64,000 nt of DNA from Pontiellaceae bacterium B1224 (GCA_029432815.1 JAROBA010000011.1:1-64000); one strand, 5' to 3'. Counted from the stretch's first letter, positions 26,753 through 36,940 are shown. Translations and numbers: made by a program. Notes: generated by a model from the letters alone, not told the origin.

Positions 26753-29068
26753 ATGACGTTAAAAATTATTACGATGATCGGCATCTTCGGGATGCTTCAG
26801 GGTGCTTCGGCTTCGATTGTGGATACGCTTATTCTCGGAGACCCGGAATCGGAGCAGGCGCATGAGTTGGTGGCGGAGAACAGTGAAATAATCGAGGGTG
26901 CGGTCGGGAGCCCGGCCCGCCGGTTCACACCGCGTGATGATCATCGCTGGCGCGGTGGAAATGCCGCGTTTAAGATGGAGGTCAATCCGGACCAGATTAA
27001 CTATTGCACTGTCAAACTCTGGGGCAGTGATGTCAGTGAAGAAGAGGTGCGCCTCATGCTGTTTATTGACGGGAAACAGGTAGGGCAACGTCATCTCGGC
27101 GAAAAAGATCAGCTGGATGTGGCGGGGCCGTACCCGCGCTATGAGAATCGCTTTTATTATCACACCTTCCCGCTTCCGCTCAACGAAACGCAAGGTAAAG
27201 AGCATGTTGAACTGGCCGTTGAGCTGCAGGGCGGCATCTGGGCCTATGGCTCAACTTTTGATAAATTCCAGAAGAGCCTGAGCGAACCGTCGCGCGGAAT
27301 TTACCGGATGTACACTCATACCGAACCTTTTTTCGAACCACCTTCCGATGAGCCGCAGGGCGAACCGCTGACACCACCGCTCCGGCCGGAAGATGACGAT
27401 GCAGCAGCGGTGGTTGAGCAGGTGATAACGCGAATTAATGAAACTCTGGCGAAGCTGTTGGATAAGAAAGATGATAGGTTTTCGAATGGGGAACTGGCGT
27501 TCATGGCTCGTGCATACCATGAACCGTGGTCGGATGTATATCACTCCTCCGCGTTGGTGGATCGTATCGTTGGAGGGCTCGATTATCAGTATCTGCATTA
27601 TCTAGGAGAGGAGGGTGACTTTAAATGGAAAAGGACCTGGTTCGGTTTCGGCTATTCAGGGGATGCGGTGCGGTATCTGGAAAATGAGCTGAAACCGTAT
27701 CTGAATAAACCGATAGCCGGCAAAAAGGTGCGGCGCAAAAAGGGATGGGCGGATATGTTTGCTGCTTCCCGGGATGGTCATGTCATGCAGCGGCGTGCGT
27801 ATACTAATCAGTCCATGATCTGGGATATGTACAGTATCTATTTTTGTAACCGTGCGCTGGAGGTGATTGATCCGGACAGAGCCTGGCCGGAAAAAGAAGC
27901 CTTATGGTTTTTGTATGAATCGATGGGGCTGGAGCCCTGGTCAGGAAGTCGTACCGATCCGGACGGTGAACCCTCGTGGCCGATGGGGAAAGAGTTTATG
28001 CAACTGACCGAGGCGGGCCTGACCAAGGAACTGGGCTATGTCGGCTCGTATGGCGAGGTGCAGGAGCTGGTTGGCAAACTGTATGACGCAACCCGTCCTG
28101 CGTACCGGGAGCCCGGCGATGAGCGTCTCAGGCAGCAGGTGATCAAAATTACCAGGGCGCGCGCAGCATTCCGCTATCCCGCAACCGACCCGGACGGATA
28201 TCGGGCGATGCGCATGGAAGCGGTGGTCGGCTGGCGTGATTTTAAATTTCCCGGTTATGTTTCCTATGGTCAGGCGGTCAACCGGGAAAGTCTTCCTTGC
28301 GGCGTTGCGGCGGCTGTATTGGATCCGGTATTGATCGGATATGCTCAGCAGGTGTTTGAAGATCATCAGTTCGCCGCCCTGCTGAAGTTTGTGATGAAAA
28401 ATAAAGGGTTCAAGACCACGCTGGCCCTGATGGATGTACCGTATATTTATGAAACGATCCGAGGACAGTACGACCAGCCCAACCGCCTGCCGATGGCTGC
28501 TGGACAGCCGGACTTTGTTTTTGCTGACCCGGAGGACGGTGTGGTCGCAATCAAAAACGGAGATGATATTCTGTACGCATCGCTCTACTGGCGCGCCCGC
28601 TATGCCGTAAATAATCTGGCAAAAGTTCATTTCATGACGCCGCTGATTGAGCGCTCGGCGACCGTCAGGCAACAGACCGAGTTTAATGACAGTGGCCGGA
28701 TGCATAAAATGAAGGATCATGTGAACGGCCCGTTTTTCAGCAAGTTTGAGCGGGATTATAAAGAGAGCGGGGAGCTGGGCGAAACGTTGGCAGAGGCCGG
28801 AATGGAGCAGCCCATGGCGGTGGTTCCTGATACCTATACCGACTATAAACCGGGGCGGGAAAATATTTATGCGGGTAAAGGCACCTTTTATCGACTGGAA
28901 TATGGGAACTATCTGATTGCGATGAACTGCACGAAAGATGAGCGCTTTGAGCTTCACATTCCTGAGGCTTTTGCCGGAGCCAAAGATCTGGTATCCGCCG
29001 CCGTTGTTTCGGGGTCGGCAATCATGGTAAAACCCCGTCAGACTGTGGTGTTGTTTCGAGCGGAATAA
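26753..29068 (+). CDS. Secreted uncharacterised protein, family A copy 2
   Basis: 771 residues from the ATG at 26753, which follows GGAAAAG; a start at 26741 lacks a site. Signal peptide MTLKIITMIGIFGMLQGASA. It aligns over its full length with the family A protein at 16928-19252: DPESEQAHELVAENSE, WRGGNAAFKMEV, INYCTVKLWGS, DGKQVGQRHLGEKD, FMARAYHEPWSDVYHS, LGYVGSYGE, RMEAVVGWRDFKFPG and ADPEDGVVAIKNGDDIL. Conservation is highest at Trp, Tyr, His and Arg positions, as expected for an enzyme. It sits between the double beta-helix gene and the GH141 gene. Function unknown; a new polysaccharide-active family is possible. Confidence 0.8.
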   Translation: MTLKIITMIGIFGMLQGASASIVDTLILGDPESEQAHELVAENSEIIEGAVGSPARRFTPRDDHRWRGGNAAFKMEVNPDQINYCTVKLWGSDVSEEEVRLMLFIDGKQVGQRHLGEKDQLDVAGPYPRYENRFYYHTFPLPLNETQGKEHVELAVELQGGIWAYGSTFDKFQKSLSEPSRGIYRMYTHTEPFFEPPSDEPQGEPLTPPLRPEDDDAAAVVEQVITRINETLAKLLDKKDDRFSNGELAFMARAYHEPWSDVYHSSALVDRIVGGLDYQYLHYLGEEGDFKWKRTWFGFGYSGDAVRYLENELKPYLNKPIAGKKVRRKKGWADMFAASRDGHVMQRRAYTNQSMIWDMYSIYFCNRALEVIDPDRAWPEKEALWFLYESMGLEPWSGSRTDPDGEPSWPMGKEFMQLTEAGLTKELGYVGSYGEVQELVGKLYDATRPAYREPGDERLRQQVIKITRARAAFRYPATDPDGYRAMRMEAVVGWRDFKFPGYVSYGQAVNRESLPCGVAAAVLDPVLIGYAQQVFEDHQFAALLKFVMKNKGFKTTLALMDVPYIYETIRGQYDQPNRLPMAAGQPDFVFADPEDGVVAIKNGDDILYASLYWRARYAVNNLAKVHFMTPLIERSATVRQQTEFNDSGRMHKMKDHVNGPFFSKFERDYKESGELGETLAEAGMEQPMAVVPDTYTDYKPGRENIYAGKGTFYRLEYGNYLIAMNCTKDERFELHIPEAFAGAKDLVSAAVVSGSAIMVKPRQTVVLFRAE

Positions 29069-29175
29069 CGGAGGAATACAAGTGTTCTGTTTTAAGGCTG
29101 AAATGGCGGACGACGCAGTGGTGATGCTTTAGATGCGCTTGGGGTAAAAAATCTAATTGGAACAGGAAGGTGTGT

Positions 29176-31992
29176 ATGAATACGATAATGCGAAGCGGTT
29201 TTTTGTTGGGCGTATTGGTATTTGGTTTTGAGAGTTTTGGCGCAACGAAGGAGTTTTATGTTTCTCCGGTAGGAGGCGGGCAGGGAACGCTCGAAAGGCC
29301 TTTTTCATCGGTCGCGGAAGCGCAGTCGGAGGTCAGAGGGTATAAACAGAATCACCCAGCAGACGAAGTCATCGTATATCTGAGAGGTGGCAAATATTAT
29401 CTCTCGGAACCCGTCGTATTTACAGCGGCGGATAGCGGGACGGAACAGGGTCCGGTCACCTATAAAGCATATCCGGATGAAGAACCTCAGATTCTGGGGG
29501 GCATAAAACTGACGGACCTGAAATGGACAAACATCGATGGCAGCATCTATAAAACAAAAGTGCCGGAGGGGCTCGTTTTTGAAACGCTGTTTGTGAATAG
29601 CACACAGCAGGTGCTGGCGCGGTATCCCAACTATGTGGAAGAGGCTCCGGCCTTTAACGGGATCGCGGCCGATTGTTTGTCGAAAGAACGGGTGGCGACC
29701 TGGGAAGATCCTACGGACGGCTATTTTCATGCGATGCACCGGGCGCTTTGGGGTGGCGTTCATTATCGGATCACCGGGAAAAAAAATGCGAATGAAGTGA
29801 CGATGGAAGGCGGAACCCAGAATAACCGGGGCAGCAGCCAGCATAAGGACTATCGTTTTGTAGAAAACATTTTTGAAGAACTCGACGCGGTGAATGAGTG
29901 GTATTTGAATCGCAAAACCTCCGAGCTCTATTTCTATCCAGAGGCTGGAACCGACTTAGCGACGGCAGAAGTTGAAGTGGCTGCGCTGGAGCAGCTGTTT
30001 GTGTTTGACGGTACGATGGAAGAGCCGGTCAAGTATATCACCCTGGAAGGGCTCACGCTGAAACGGACCATCCGCACCTTTATGAAAACGGCCGATCGCC
30101 TGCTGCGCAGTGACTGGACGATTTACCGCGGCGGCGTGGTGCATTTTGAAGGAACTGAAAACTGTGTTCTGAGAGATTGTGAGTTGAGCGATCTGGGCGG
30201 GAATGCGGTCTTCTTCAATCACTACAACAAGCACAGTTCTGTTGAGGGCTGTCATATCTTCAACGTGGGTGGAAGCGGGGTCAGTTTTGTCGGCGATATC
30301 GAAACCGTGTGGCATAAGAATTATAATATTGGAGAGGCGCCTCCGCTCGATGAACTAAATTTCACGCGTGGGCCGAAAACCGAAAATTATCCACAGCATT
30401 GTACAGTCGACAATAACCTGATTCATAACACGGGGACGGTCGAAAAACAGACGGCGGGCGTTCATTTGAGTCTGGCGGCCTACATCACGGTCAGTCGCAA
30501 CAGCATCTATGATGTGCCGCGTGCCGGCATTAACATCAGCGAAGGAAAATGGGGCGGGCACATCATTGAATATAACGATGTCTTTCTGACCGTGCAGGAA
30601 ACACACGATCACGGGGCCTTCAATAGCTGGGGACGCGACCGCTACTACACCAAAAACCGCGGTGCGGCCGGTGATCGCGTGGCCGAACATGGATATGATC
30701 TCGTGTGGCTGGACATGGTTGATAAGAACATTCTCCGCAACAATCGCTGGCGCTGCGATCATGGTTGGGATATCGATTTGGACGACGGATCGGCCTGTTA
30801 CGAAATCTATAATAATGTCTGTTTGAGCGGTGGCATCAAACTGCGTGACGGTATGCTGCGCACCGTCTATAACAACATCTGCATCAACAACTCGATGAAC
30901 GTGCATGTGTGGTTGAAAAACAGCGGGGATGTCGTGACGAATAACATCTTCACCCATGGATATATTCCAATCGGCATGCGCAACTGGGGCAAAGAACTGG
31001 ACCGGAATCTGTTCTTCCAGAAAGACTCGCTGAAGAAAATTCAGAATGCATATAAAACGGATCCCAACAGTATCTATGGCGATCCGATGTTTGCTGATCC
31101 CGCTGCGGGCGACTTCACCGTCACGAATACGGAGCTGGCCGACCAGATCGGCTGGGTGAATTTCCCGATGGATCAGTTCGGGGTGCAGAAACCTTCGCTG
31201 AAAGCGATTGCCAAAACGCCCGAGATTCCTGCCATCGAATTAACCCCGGATGAAGTCATTGAGGGCATTGATTATATGGGCGGTGTGATTAAGAACATCG
31301 AAAACGATGGCGAAAAATCAGCGGCTGGACTTCCCGATTATAAAGGGGCCAAAATTGAGAAGGGCCTGACCCAGGGGCTCTTTTCAGTCATCAAACTTCA
31401 GGATGATGATGTGGTGCTGAAAATGGACGATGAAGACATCTCCAACATTGATGACTTCATGACGCGAATGGACGGCGACAAGGTGTACAAAACGATGAGC
31501 GTCTGGCGCTATCAGAAGATGCTGGTCATCGAACTTCCCGACCCGTCCACCTACCCCGTACCGCTTAAAAAGAAGGGGTGGAAGTTGGTGTCGGCAGATA
31601 GTGAGGCGTCCGGGTATGAGGCAAAGCTGGCAATCGATGGGAACCCGCAGACCTTCTGGCATACAAAGTTTGAGCCGAAGGAACTCCCGTTCCCGCATCA
31701 AATCACGGTGGACATGCGCAAAGAACATGTGCTGCACACCTTCGAGTTTGTACCTCGGCAGGGTTCGTCGCACCCGCGCATTAAGGACTTTCAACTGTTT
31801 GTTTCCACCGATGGGGCAACCTGGGGACAGCCGGTTTTAAAAGGCACGTTCCAGGACTCGGAAGATGTCCAGCGTTTTTCAATCGATCCGGTGAAGGCCC
31901 GCTATTTCAAACTGGAAGGCCTGTCTGGATATACGCGCAAAGCCGCTGCCGTTGGTGAAATATCATTCTACGGAACGCCGGTAGGCAAATAA
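29176..31992 (+). CDS. Secreted GH141-like enzyme with PDZ and F5/8C domains
   Basis: 938 residues; AGGAAGG precedes the ATG at 29176. Signal peptide MNTIMRSGFLLGVLVFGFESFG. Residues about 24-690 match the GH141 type of right-handed beta-helix hydrolase: EFYVSPVGGGQGTLERPF, YLRGGKYYLSEPVVF, FETLFVNSTQQVLARYPN, VHFEGTENCVLRDCELSDLGG, then the acidic GWDIDLDDGSACYEIYNNV. Characterised GH141 members are an alpha-L-fucosidase and a xylanase. Residues about 700-788 look like a PDZ domain (YKGAKIEKGLTQGLFSV, MDDEDISNIDDFMTRM), which is unusual in a glycosidase. Residues about 795-936 are an F5/8 type C (CBM32-like) domain: EAKLAIDGNPQTFWHT, HPRIKDFQLFVSTDG, ARYFKLEGLSG. It probably removes fucosyl or related residues and binds the glycan through its last domain. 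Confidence 0.8.
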   Translation: MNTIMRSGFLLGVLVFGFESFGATKEFYVSPVGGGQGTLERPFSSVAEAQSEVRGYKQNHPADEVIVYLRGGKYYLSEPVVFTAADSGTEQGPVTYKAYPDEEPQILGGIKLTDLKWTNIDGSIYKTKVPEGLVFETLFVNSTQQVLARYPNYVEEAPAFNGIAADCLSKERVATWEDPTDGYFHAMHRALWGGVHYRITGKKNANEVTMEGGTQNNRGSSQHKDYRFVENIFEELDAVNEWYLNRKTSELYFYPEAGTDLATAEVEVAALEQLFVFDGTMEEPVKYITLEGLTLKRTIRTFMKTADRLLRSDWTIYRGGVVHFEGTENCVLRDCELSDLGGNAVFFNHYNKHSSVEGCHIFNVGGSGVSFVGDIETVWHKNYNIGEAPPLDELNFTRGPKTENYPQHCTVDNNLIHNTGTVEKQTAGVHLSLAAYITVSRNSIYDVPRAGINISEGKWGGHIIEYNDVFLTVQETHDHGAFNSWGRDRYYTKNRGAAGDRVAEHGYDLVWLDMVDKNILRNNRWRCDHGWDIDLDDGSACYEIYNNVCLSGGIKLRDGMLRTVYNNICINNSMNVHVWLKNSGDVVTNNIFTHGYIPIGMRNWGKELDRNLFFQKDSLKKIQNAYKTDPNSIYGDPMFADPAAGDFTVTNTELADQIGWVNFPMDQFGVQKPSLKAIAKTPEIPAIELTPDEVIEGIDYMGGVIKNIENDGEKSAAGLPDYKGAKIEKGLTQGLFSVIKLQDDDVVLKMDDEDISNIDDFMTRMDGDKVYKTMSVWRYQKMLVIELPDPSTYPVPLKKKGWKLVSADSEASGYEAKLAIDGNPQTFWHTKFEPKELPFPHQITVDMRKEHVLHTFEFVPRQGSSHPRIKDFQLFVSTDGATWGQPVLKGTFQDSEDVQRFSIDPVKARYFKLEGLSGYTRKAAAVGEISFYGTPVGK

Positions 31993-32051
31993 GCGCTTTC
32001 AGGCCCGGTGCAGGATGGGTCGTTTGAGTTCAATAGTGGATGAGGAAGTTG

Positions 32052-34160
32052 ATGAATTATAGTGGGTTGAAGCAAGCCGCGGTGCTGATGGGACTGTGCG
32101 CGGTGATGGGTACAGCGGTGGCGGAACGAGCTTTTGTTCATCCGGGCATCTCGCATAAGCAGTCGGATCTGGAGCGGATGCGACTGCAGGTTGAAGCCGG
32201 AAAAGAACCCTGGCTGGCGACGTATCAACTCATGCAGAAAAGCGGCAAGGCCAGCTACGATTATAAGGTGCAGGGTAAGCCCGGCCAGACGTCGATGAAG
32301 GGGCATGGTGCATTCATCAACGACGGGTTTGCGGCGTACTACAATGCGCTGATGTGGAATATCACCGGCGATGAGCGCCACGCGGAAAAATGCGTCGAGA
32401 TTTTCAATGCCTGGTCGGATCTAAAACGGATTGAAGATCAGTTTCCGCTGAACAACGGACGCGGCCCCTGGAAAATGCTGGAAGGCGCGGAGATTATCCG
32501 CAGCACCTACGACGGCTGGTCGCAGGAGGACATTGAAAAATTTCAGGCCATGCTGGTGTATCCCGGCTGGTCCGGTACCGAGGTGCCGGAAGAGGCCATC
32601 CGGAACAAAGACTGCACCTTCTACTGGAATATTTATCAGGGCGATCCCGCGCGTCATGGAAACCAGGGCCTGTTTGCCTATCGGTCGCTCATGGCGATGG
32701 GAATTTTCTGCGACAATGAAATCATGTATGACCGCGCCCTGCGCTATCTGAAGGGGCTGCCGCATCGCCCCGACGATGTTCCGTATCCTTCCGGTCCGCC
32801 GATTCTTTCCGACCGGATGAATTCTTCAAACGAATATTATGACGAGTATCGGCAGATGCGGCGCGACGACCGCATCGAGGACTACGGCTATAACGAAGTG
32901 ATGGAACATTATATCTATGAAAACGGCCAGTGCCAGGAGAGCGCCCGTGATCAGGCGCACGCGCTCGGCGGCGTTTCGATTATTTCTGCGATGTGCGAAA
33001 TGGCGTGGAACCAGGGCGATGATCTGTACGGGCATCTGGATAACCGGGTGTTAAAAGGACTGGAGTTTTATTTCCGCTACAACCTGAGCCTGGAGCATAC
33101 GTATCCGGACCAGCCTGAACCCTGGGAGCCGACACTGGAATCGGGCGAATTTATCAAACGCTCCGACCGGACGGGTCGCTGGACCTCGTTGAAGATTAAT
33201 CCCTGGGTTGGTAATAACCTCGAGCGGCAGAGCCGGGGGCTGCACAATTATAACGGGATCTATGAAATGAATCTCGGCCACTATAAAGATCGGTTGGGGC
33301 TGCCGGCAACAGAGACGAAATGGCTGGAGCGGGGCTTTCAGGTCATGACCGATAAACTGGGGGTGGAAGACGATGCGCACGCGGTGGACCATCCCGGATG
33401 GGGCGGCATCAAGTTCCGGCGCGTAAGCCCCGGAGATCCTGTTCAGGGGTTTGATGCCGACGGGCTTCCAATCTTTGGAATAAACAGGATTCCCTGCGCG
33501 ATTGAGGCGGAAAACTATGACTTTTTTCCAATCTCTGGAAACGGCCGCACGTATTACGACACCACGGAAGGCAACCGGAATAAAACGTACCGGAATGACG
33601 ATGTGGATATCGTCCAGCTGCCGGACGGCGGATATGCGCTCTCGGAACTGATGGCCAGCGAATGGCTGACCTATACCGTGCATGTTCCAAAGTCTGGAAA
33701 CTATGATCTCAGCGTTCGTTATATGGCGCGCGAAGCGGGGCAGATCCTTTTCGGTTTTCAGGGAAAAGCGGCGACGGAGGCCGTCACGCTGCCGGCAACG
33801 ACCGAGTGGAAGACCTATTCGGTGGCTCGCCAGATTCCGCTTGAACAAGGGGTTCAGCAGATGAAGCTGGCCGTTGCAGGTCCGGATGCCGCCTATATTC
33901 TGGATCAGCTGATGATTGAGCAAACGATGGTCGAAGCTGAAGGGCCCGGGGTGACCGATGCGGAAAAAATGGAACCGGTGAAAGATGCGGTCGATGAACG
34001 ATCCCCGGTTCCTGAAGTTGTATTAACGGATGTTGCGGTCGAGGACGGAGCAGAGAAAAATGATGCATCTCGAAATCAAACGATGCTGCTGGGCGGGGGC
34101 GTCATCCTGATCATAGTCATTACGGGCGTGCAGAAACAACTGCGGCGCAGAAAGAAATAA
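32052..34160 (+). CDS. Alginate-lyase-like protein with CBM6, paralogue
   Basis: 702 residues. The ATG at 32052 follows GAGGAAG; a start at 32040 is less well placed. Signal peptide MNYSGLKQAAVLMGLCAVMG. It has the same order as the protein at 20750-22774: alginate-lyase-like alpha-toroid (YYNALMWNITGDERHA, EGAEIIRSTYDGWS, DPARHGNQG, CQESARDQAHALGG), CBM6-type module (IEAENYDFF, SEWLTYTVHVPKSGNYDLSVRY, AAYILDQLMI), linker, then a C-terminal hydrophobic helix and basic tail (TMLLGGGVILIIVITG, LRRRKK). Differences in the active-site stretch (HALGG for HTYYG) suggest a different specificity from its paralogue. Three exact TTCCARNNNYTGGAA palindromes lie in or near the CBM6 coding region, two at the same places as in the paralogue. 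Confidence 0.83.
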   Translation: MNYSGLKQAAVLMGLCAVMGTAVAERAFVHPGISHKQSDLERMRLQVEAGKEPWLATYQLMQKSGKASYDYKVQGKPGQTSMKGHGAFINDGFAAYYNALMWNITGDERHAEKCVEIFNAWSDLKRIEDQFPLNNGRGPWKMLEGAEIIRSTYDGWSQEDIEKFQAMLVYPGWSGTEVPEEAIRNKDCTFYWNIYQGDPARHGNQGLFAYRSLMAMGIFCDNEIMYDRALRYLKGLPHRPDDVPYPSGPPILSDRMNSSNEYYDEYRQMRRDDRIEDYGYNEVMEHYIYENGQCQESARDQAHALGGVSIISAMCEMAWNQGDDLYGHLDNRVLKGLEFYFRYNLSLEHTYPDQPEPWEPTLESGEFIKRSDRTGRWTSLKINPWVGNNLERQSRGLHNYNGIYEMNLGHYKDRLGLPATETKWLERGFQVMTDKLGVEDDAHAVDHPGWGGIKFRRVSPGDPVQGFDADGLPIFGINRIPCAIEAENYDFFPISGNGRTYYDTTEGNRNKTYRNDDVDIVQLPDGGYALSELMASEWLTYTVHVPKSGNYDLSVRYMAREAGQILFGFQGKAATEAVTLPATTEWKTYSVARQIPLEQGVQQMKLAVAGPDAAYILDQLMIEQTMVEAEGPGVTDAEKMEPVKDAVDERSPVPEVVLTDVAVEDGAEKNDASRNQTMLLGGGVILIIVITGVQKQLRRRKK

Positions 34161-34205
34161 CGGGTTTATCTGATGAAATCAAACAGACTGATAGGAGAGA
34201 ACATA

Positions 34206-36935
34206 ATGAAAAGAACGGAACGTCAATACAGGCCGCTGCGAAGCCGTCTGTCGGTTGCTCTGGCATGCGTGTCGGCAGGTGCGGCTTTCATGGCAGCAAC
34301 GTCTGAAGCACAAACGGTCAGTACTGGACCGGAGACGGGTGAGGCTGCACATCCCCGTTTATTTGTGAACGATGCGGACCGTCAGGCCATACTGGATAAA
34401 ATTGAAAACGAGGAGTGGGCCCGCAATTCCTGGGAAAGCATCCTGGAAAAGATCAATCCCTATGTTGAGCGCCACGTCAACGATCCGGAGTGGATCGTCT
34501 CGCGTCTGGCCATGTATTGGAAAGACGGCGAACGCTACACCCAGTGTTATATCAACCCGAATCAGGACTGGGAAAGCGGTGAAGGCAACGCGCCCGTTCC
34601 CACGGTCCGGCTGCCCGGAATGCGGCGCTGGAATAATTATCTCAATGTGCCGTTGGAAGACCGGATCCCGTATAATGAATCGGGTGACATGCTGGGCATC
34701 GACCGATCCAGCGATGACCAAACGCCGGTGCTGGTGCCGTACAAAGAGAGCGGGCATATGATCCGTTTCAACAATCATGAGATTCTGGAGCTGGCGGAAA
34801 TGTCGGCCTTTGTCTACTGGCTTACCCAGGATGAAAAATACGCAAAATTCTCCAGCGACATTCTCTGGACCTGGCTGTTGGGCACCTACTACATGCAGCC
34901 GCCTTATGATCCTTCGAAAATGAAGGATGGATATGCCCCCGGCGGGATTTTCGGCTATTATGACTATGAGCAGATTCATGACGACCGCCAGCAGCTGGCG
35001 GCGGCCACCTATGATTTTCTGTATGATTATCTGGCGGCCAATCCCCACGAGCATCTGGCTGAACTGAATATGAACAGCTCTGAAGTGGCGGGCGTTGTGT
35101 TTAAACGGTTCGTCGATCTCGGCCTGGTGCGCGGCGGTTCCAAAGGGAACTGGAATGTGAACGGATATAAAAATATTATGCCCAGCATGCTGGTCCTCGA
35201 ATCCAACGATTCCTATGACGATCAGAAGGGGCGTGAATATTACATTCCCTATTACACAGAGAAGACCACCCAATATCATGTTGCGCTGCCGGACCTTATC
35301 CAGAGTTTTGACAGCAATACCGGTCTGTGGCCGGAATCGCCCGGCTATGCATCCGGTATCATCGGCACCCTGCTGCAGATGGGCATGCCGCTTTATAAAT
35401 CGGGCGTGGATACCATTGCGGCCAACCCGCTGATGCAGAAAGCGGCGATGGCGAACCTGGGCTGGCTCGATGCCCGCGGCAACCTGGTGACCTTTGGCGA
35501 TATGCGGGGTGGCCCGACCAGTTTCGAGGTGTTTGAACGCATGCTGACCTACTACACCTGGGAAGGCGATGCCGAGAATGCCGGGCAGATGGCCACCGTC
35601 ATTCGAAAGGGCATTGCCGCCGGTCAGTACGATCGAAACAATGTCGGATGGAAGGGGCTCTGCCTGTATCAGCCGCTGCCGGATTCCAGCGATGAACTGC
35701 CGTACCATCGCACGGCCTATTCGCCGTTTCACAGACACCTGATCATGAAGAACGGCAACAGCGAAGAGAACGGCCTGATGTTCACTCTGTACGGGGGTAA
35801 ACATCAAAGCCATCTGTCTCCGAACGGACTGGCCTGGCAGTTTTACGGCAAGGGCTGGTCGCTTGCGCCCGACTCCGCCGCCTATGAATCCTACTGGACG
35901 CCGGATATGAAATATCACAGCGGTCGCACCGGATCGAATACGATCCTGCCCGGCTACGACAAAGGGGAAATCACGGTCAACGCCATGGATCCGGCCGTTT
36001 CTCCGGATGGATTCTACAATACCCAGGAAACCTCACCGTCCTGTTCGTTCGCTGATTTTTCAGCGGACGAAAAGCGCAGAGTGGTGGCGATGGTGCGCAC
36101 CTCGCCCACAACGGGATATTATGTCGACATCTTCCGCTCCGATCAGAACGACAATGACTATCTCCATCACAACCTTGGAAACTCGGTGATGTTTAAAGAT
36201 GCAAAGGGCAAGGCCCTCACGCTGAAATCCGTCGATGAGCTGGATGATCCCCATCACGATTCGTACTCCTTCTTTAAGAATCCGCGTAAGCTCAAAGTGA
36301 ATGATGACTTCACCGCCACGTGGCGCATCTCCGCCGTGACTCCGGCGCTGATCACCGATATGTGGATGATGGGGCAGTCCGGCCGGGAAATTTATTCCGT
36401 CGATGCGCCGCCGACCACGCTGCGCGACGATGTAACGCCCGGCAAGGTCAACCGGAGTCCGCAGAGCACCCCCGCGCTGATCGTTCGCCAGAATGGAAAG
36501 AACGGGGCCACCTATCCCTTTGTCGCGGTGTTTGAAGCCTACAACGAGAGTGAGAAAGATATTGAGCAGATCAAGGCGGTAGACGATTCCAAAAATTTTG
36601 TCTGCCTGGCGGTTAAATCAAAATCCGGCGGTACACAGGTCATTCTCAACGCCACGGACAGCAACACGTACAAGCCGACCGGCACTATCTCCTTCCAGGG
36701 CACCTTCGGGATCGTTTCTGAAAAGGAGGACGGCTTCGACTACCTGTATCTGGGTTCAGGCCAGTCGTTGAAAAGCGGAGCCTATTCGATCGAAGCCGTT
36801 GAAGGAACGGTTTCAGCCGAGCTGCGCAAGGAGGGAGCCCGCTTCTTCTATTCGGCAGACAAACCGGTAAAAATCAAATGTAAGGAAGGCCTCCCCAAGG
36901 TGTATCCGGCGGGCTGCAACCAGGCCATTGATTAA
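34206..36935 (+). CDS. Secreted heparinase II/III-like polysaccharide lyase
   Basis: 909 residues. The ATG at 34206 follows TAGGAGAGA; an upstream frame from 34173 is less likely. The N terminus has a long positively charged stretch, then the hydrophobic signal LSVALACVSAGAAFMAA. Residues about 40-480 are helical, as in an alpha-toroid domain (HPRLFVNDADRQAIL, EILELAEMSAFVYWLTQDEKY, GNWNVNGYKNIMPSML). From about 500 on beta-strands dominate, starting LMFTLYGGKHQSHLSPNGL, where the His and the GGKHQSH loop resemble the start of the anti-parallel beta domain in heparinase II/III and PL15/PL17-type lyases. The catalytic set cannot be assigned by eye. It ends the second cluster, followed by two palindromes and a long hairpin. 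Confidence 0.68.
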   Translation: MKRTERQYRPLRSRLSVALACVSAGAAFMAATSEAQTVSTGPETGEAAHPRLFVNDADRQAILDKIENEEWARNSWESILEKINPYVERHVNDPEWIVSRLAMYWKDGERYTQCYINPNQDWESGEGNAPVPTVRLPGMRRWNNYLNVPLEDRIPYNESGDMLGIDRSSDDQTPVLVPYKESGHMIRFNNHEILELAEMSAFVYWLTQDEKYAKFSSDILWTWLLGTYYMQPPYDPSKMKDGYAPGGIFGYYDYEQIHDDRQQLAAATYDFLYDYLAANPHEHLAELNMNSSEVAGVVFKRFVDLGLVRGGSKGNWNVNGYKNIMPSMLVLESNDSYDDQKGREYYIPYYTEKTTQYHVALPDLIQSFDSNTGLWPESPGYASGIIGTLLQMGMPLYKSGVDTIAANPLMQKAAMANLGWLDARGNLVTFGDMRGGPTSFEVFERMLTYYTWEGDAENAGQMATVIRKGIAAGQYDRNNVGWKGLCLYQPLPDSSDELPYHRTAYSPFHRHLIMKNGNSEENGLMFTLYGGKHQSHLSPNGLAWQFYGKGWSLAPDSAAYESYWTPDMKYHSGRTGSNTILPGYDKGEITVNAMDPAVSPDGFYNTQETSPSCSFADFSADEKRRVVAMVRTSPTTGYYVDIFRSDQNDNDYLHHNLGNSVMFKDAKGKALTLKSVDELDDPHHDSYSFFKNPRKLKVNDDFTATWRISAVTPALITDMWMMGQSGREIYSVDAPPTTLRDDVTPGKVNRSPQSTPALIVRQNGKNGATYPFVAVFEAYNESEKDIEQIKAVDDSKNFVCLAVKSKSGGTQVILNATDSNTYKPTGTISFQGTFGIVSEKEDGFDYLYLGSGQSLKSGAYSIEAVEGTVSAELRKEGARFFYSADKPVKIKCKEGLPKVYPAGCNQAID

Positions 36936-36940
36936 TCCGG

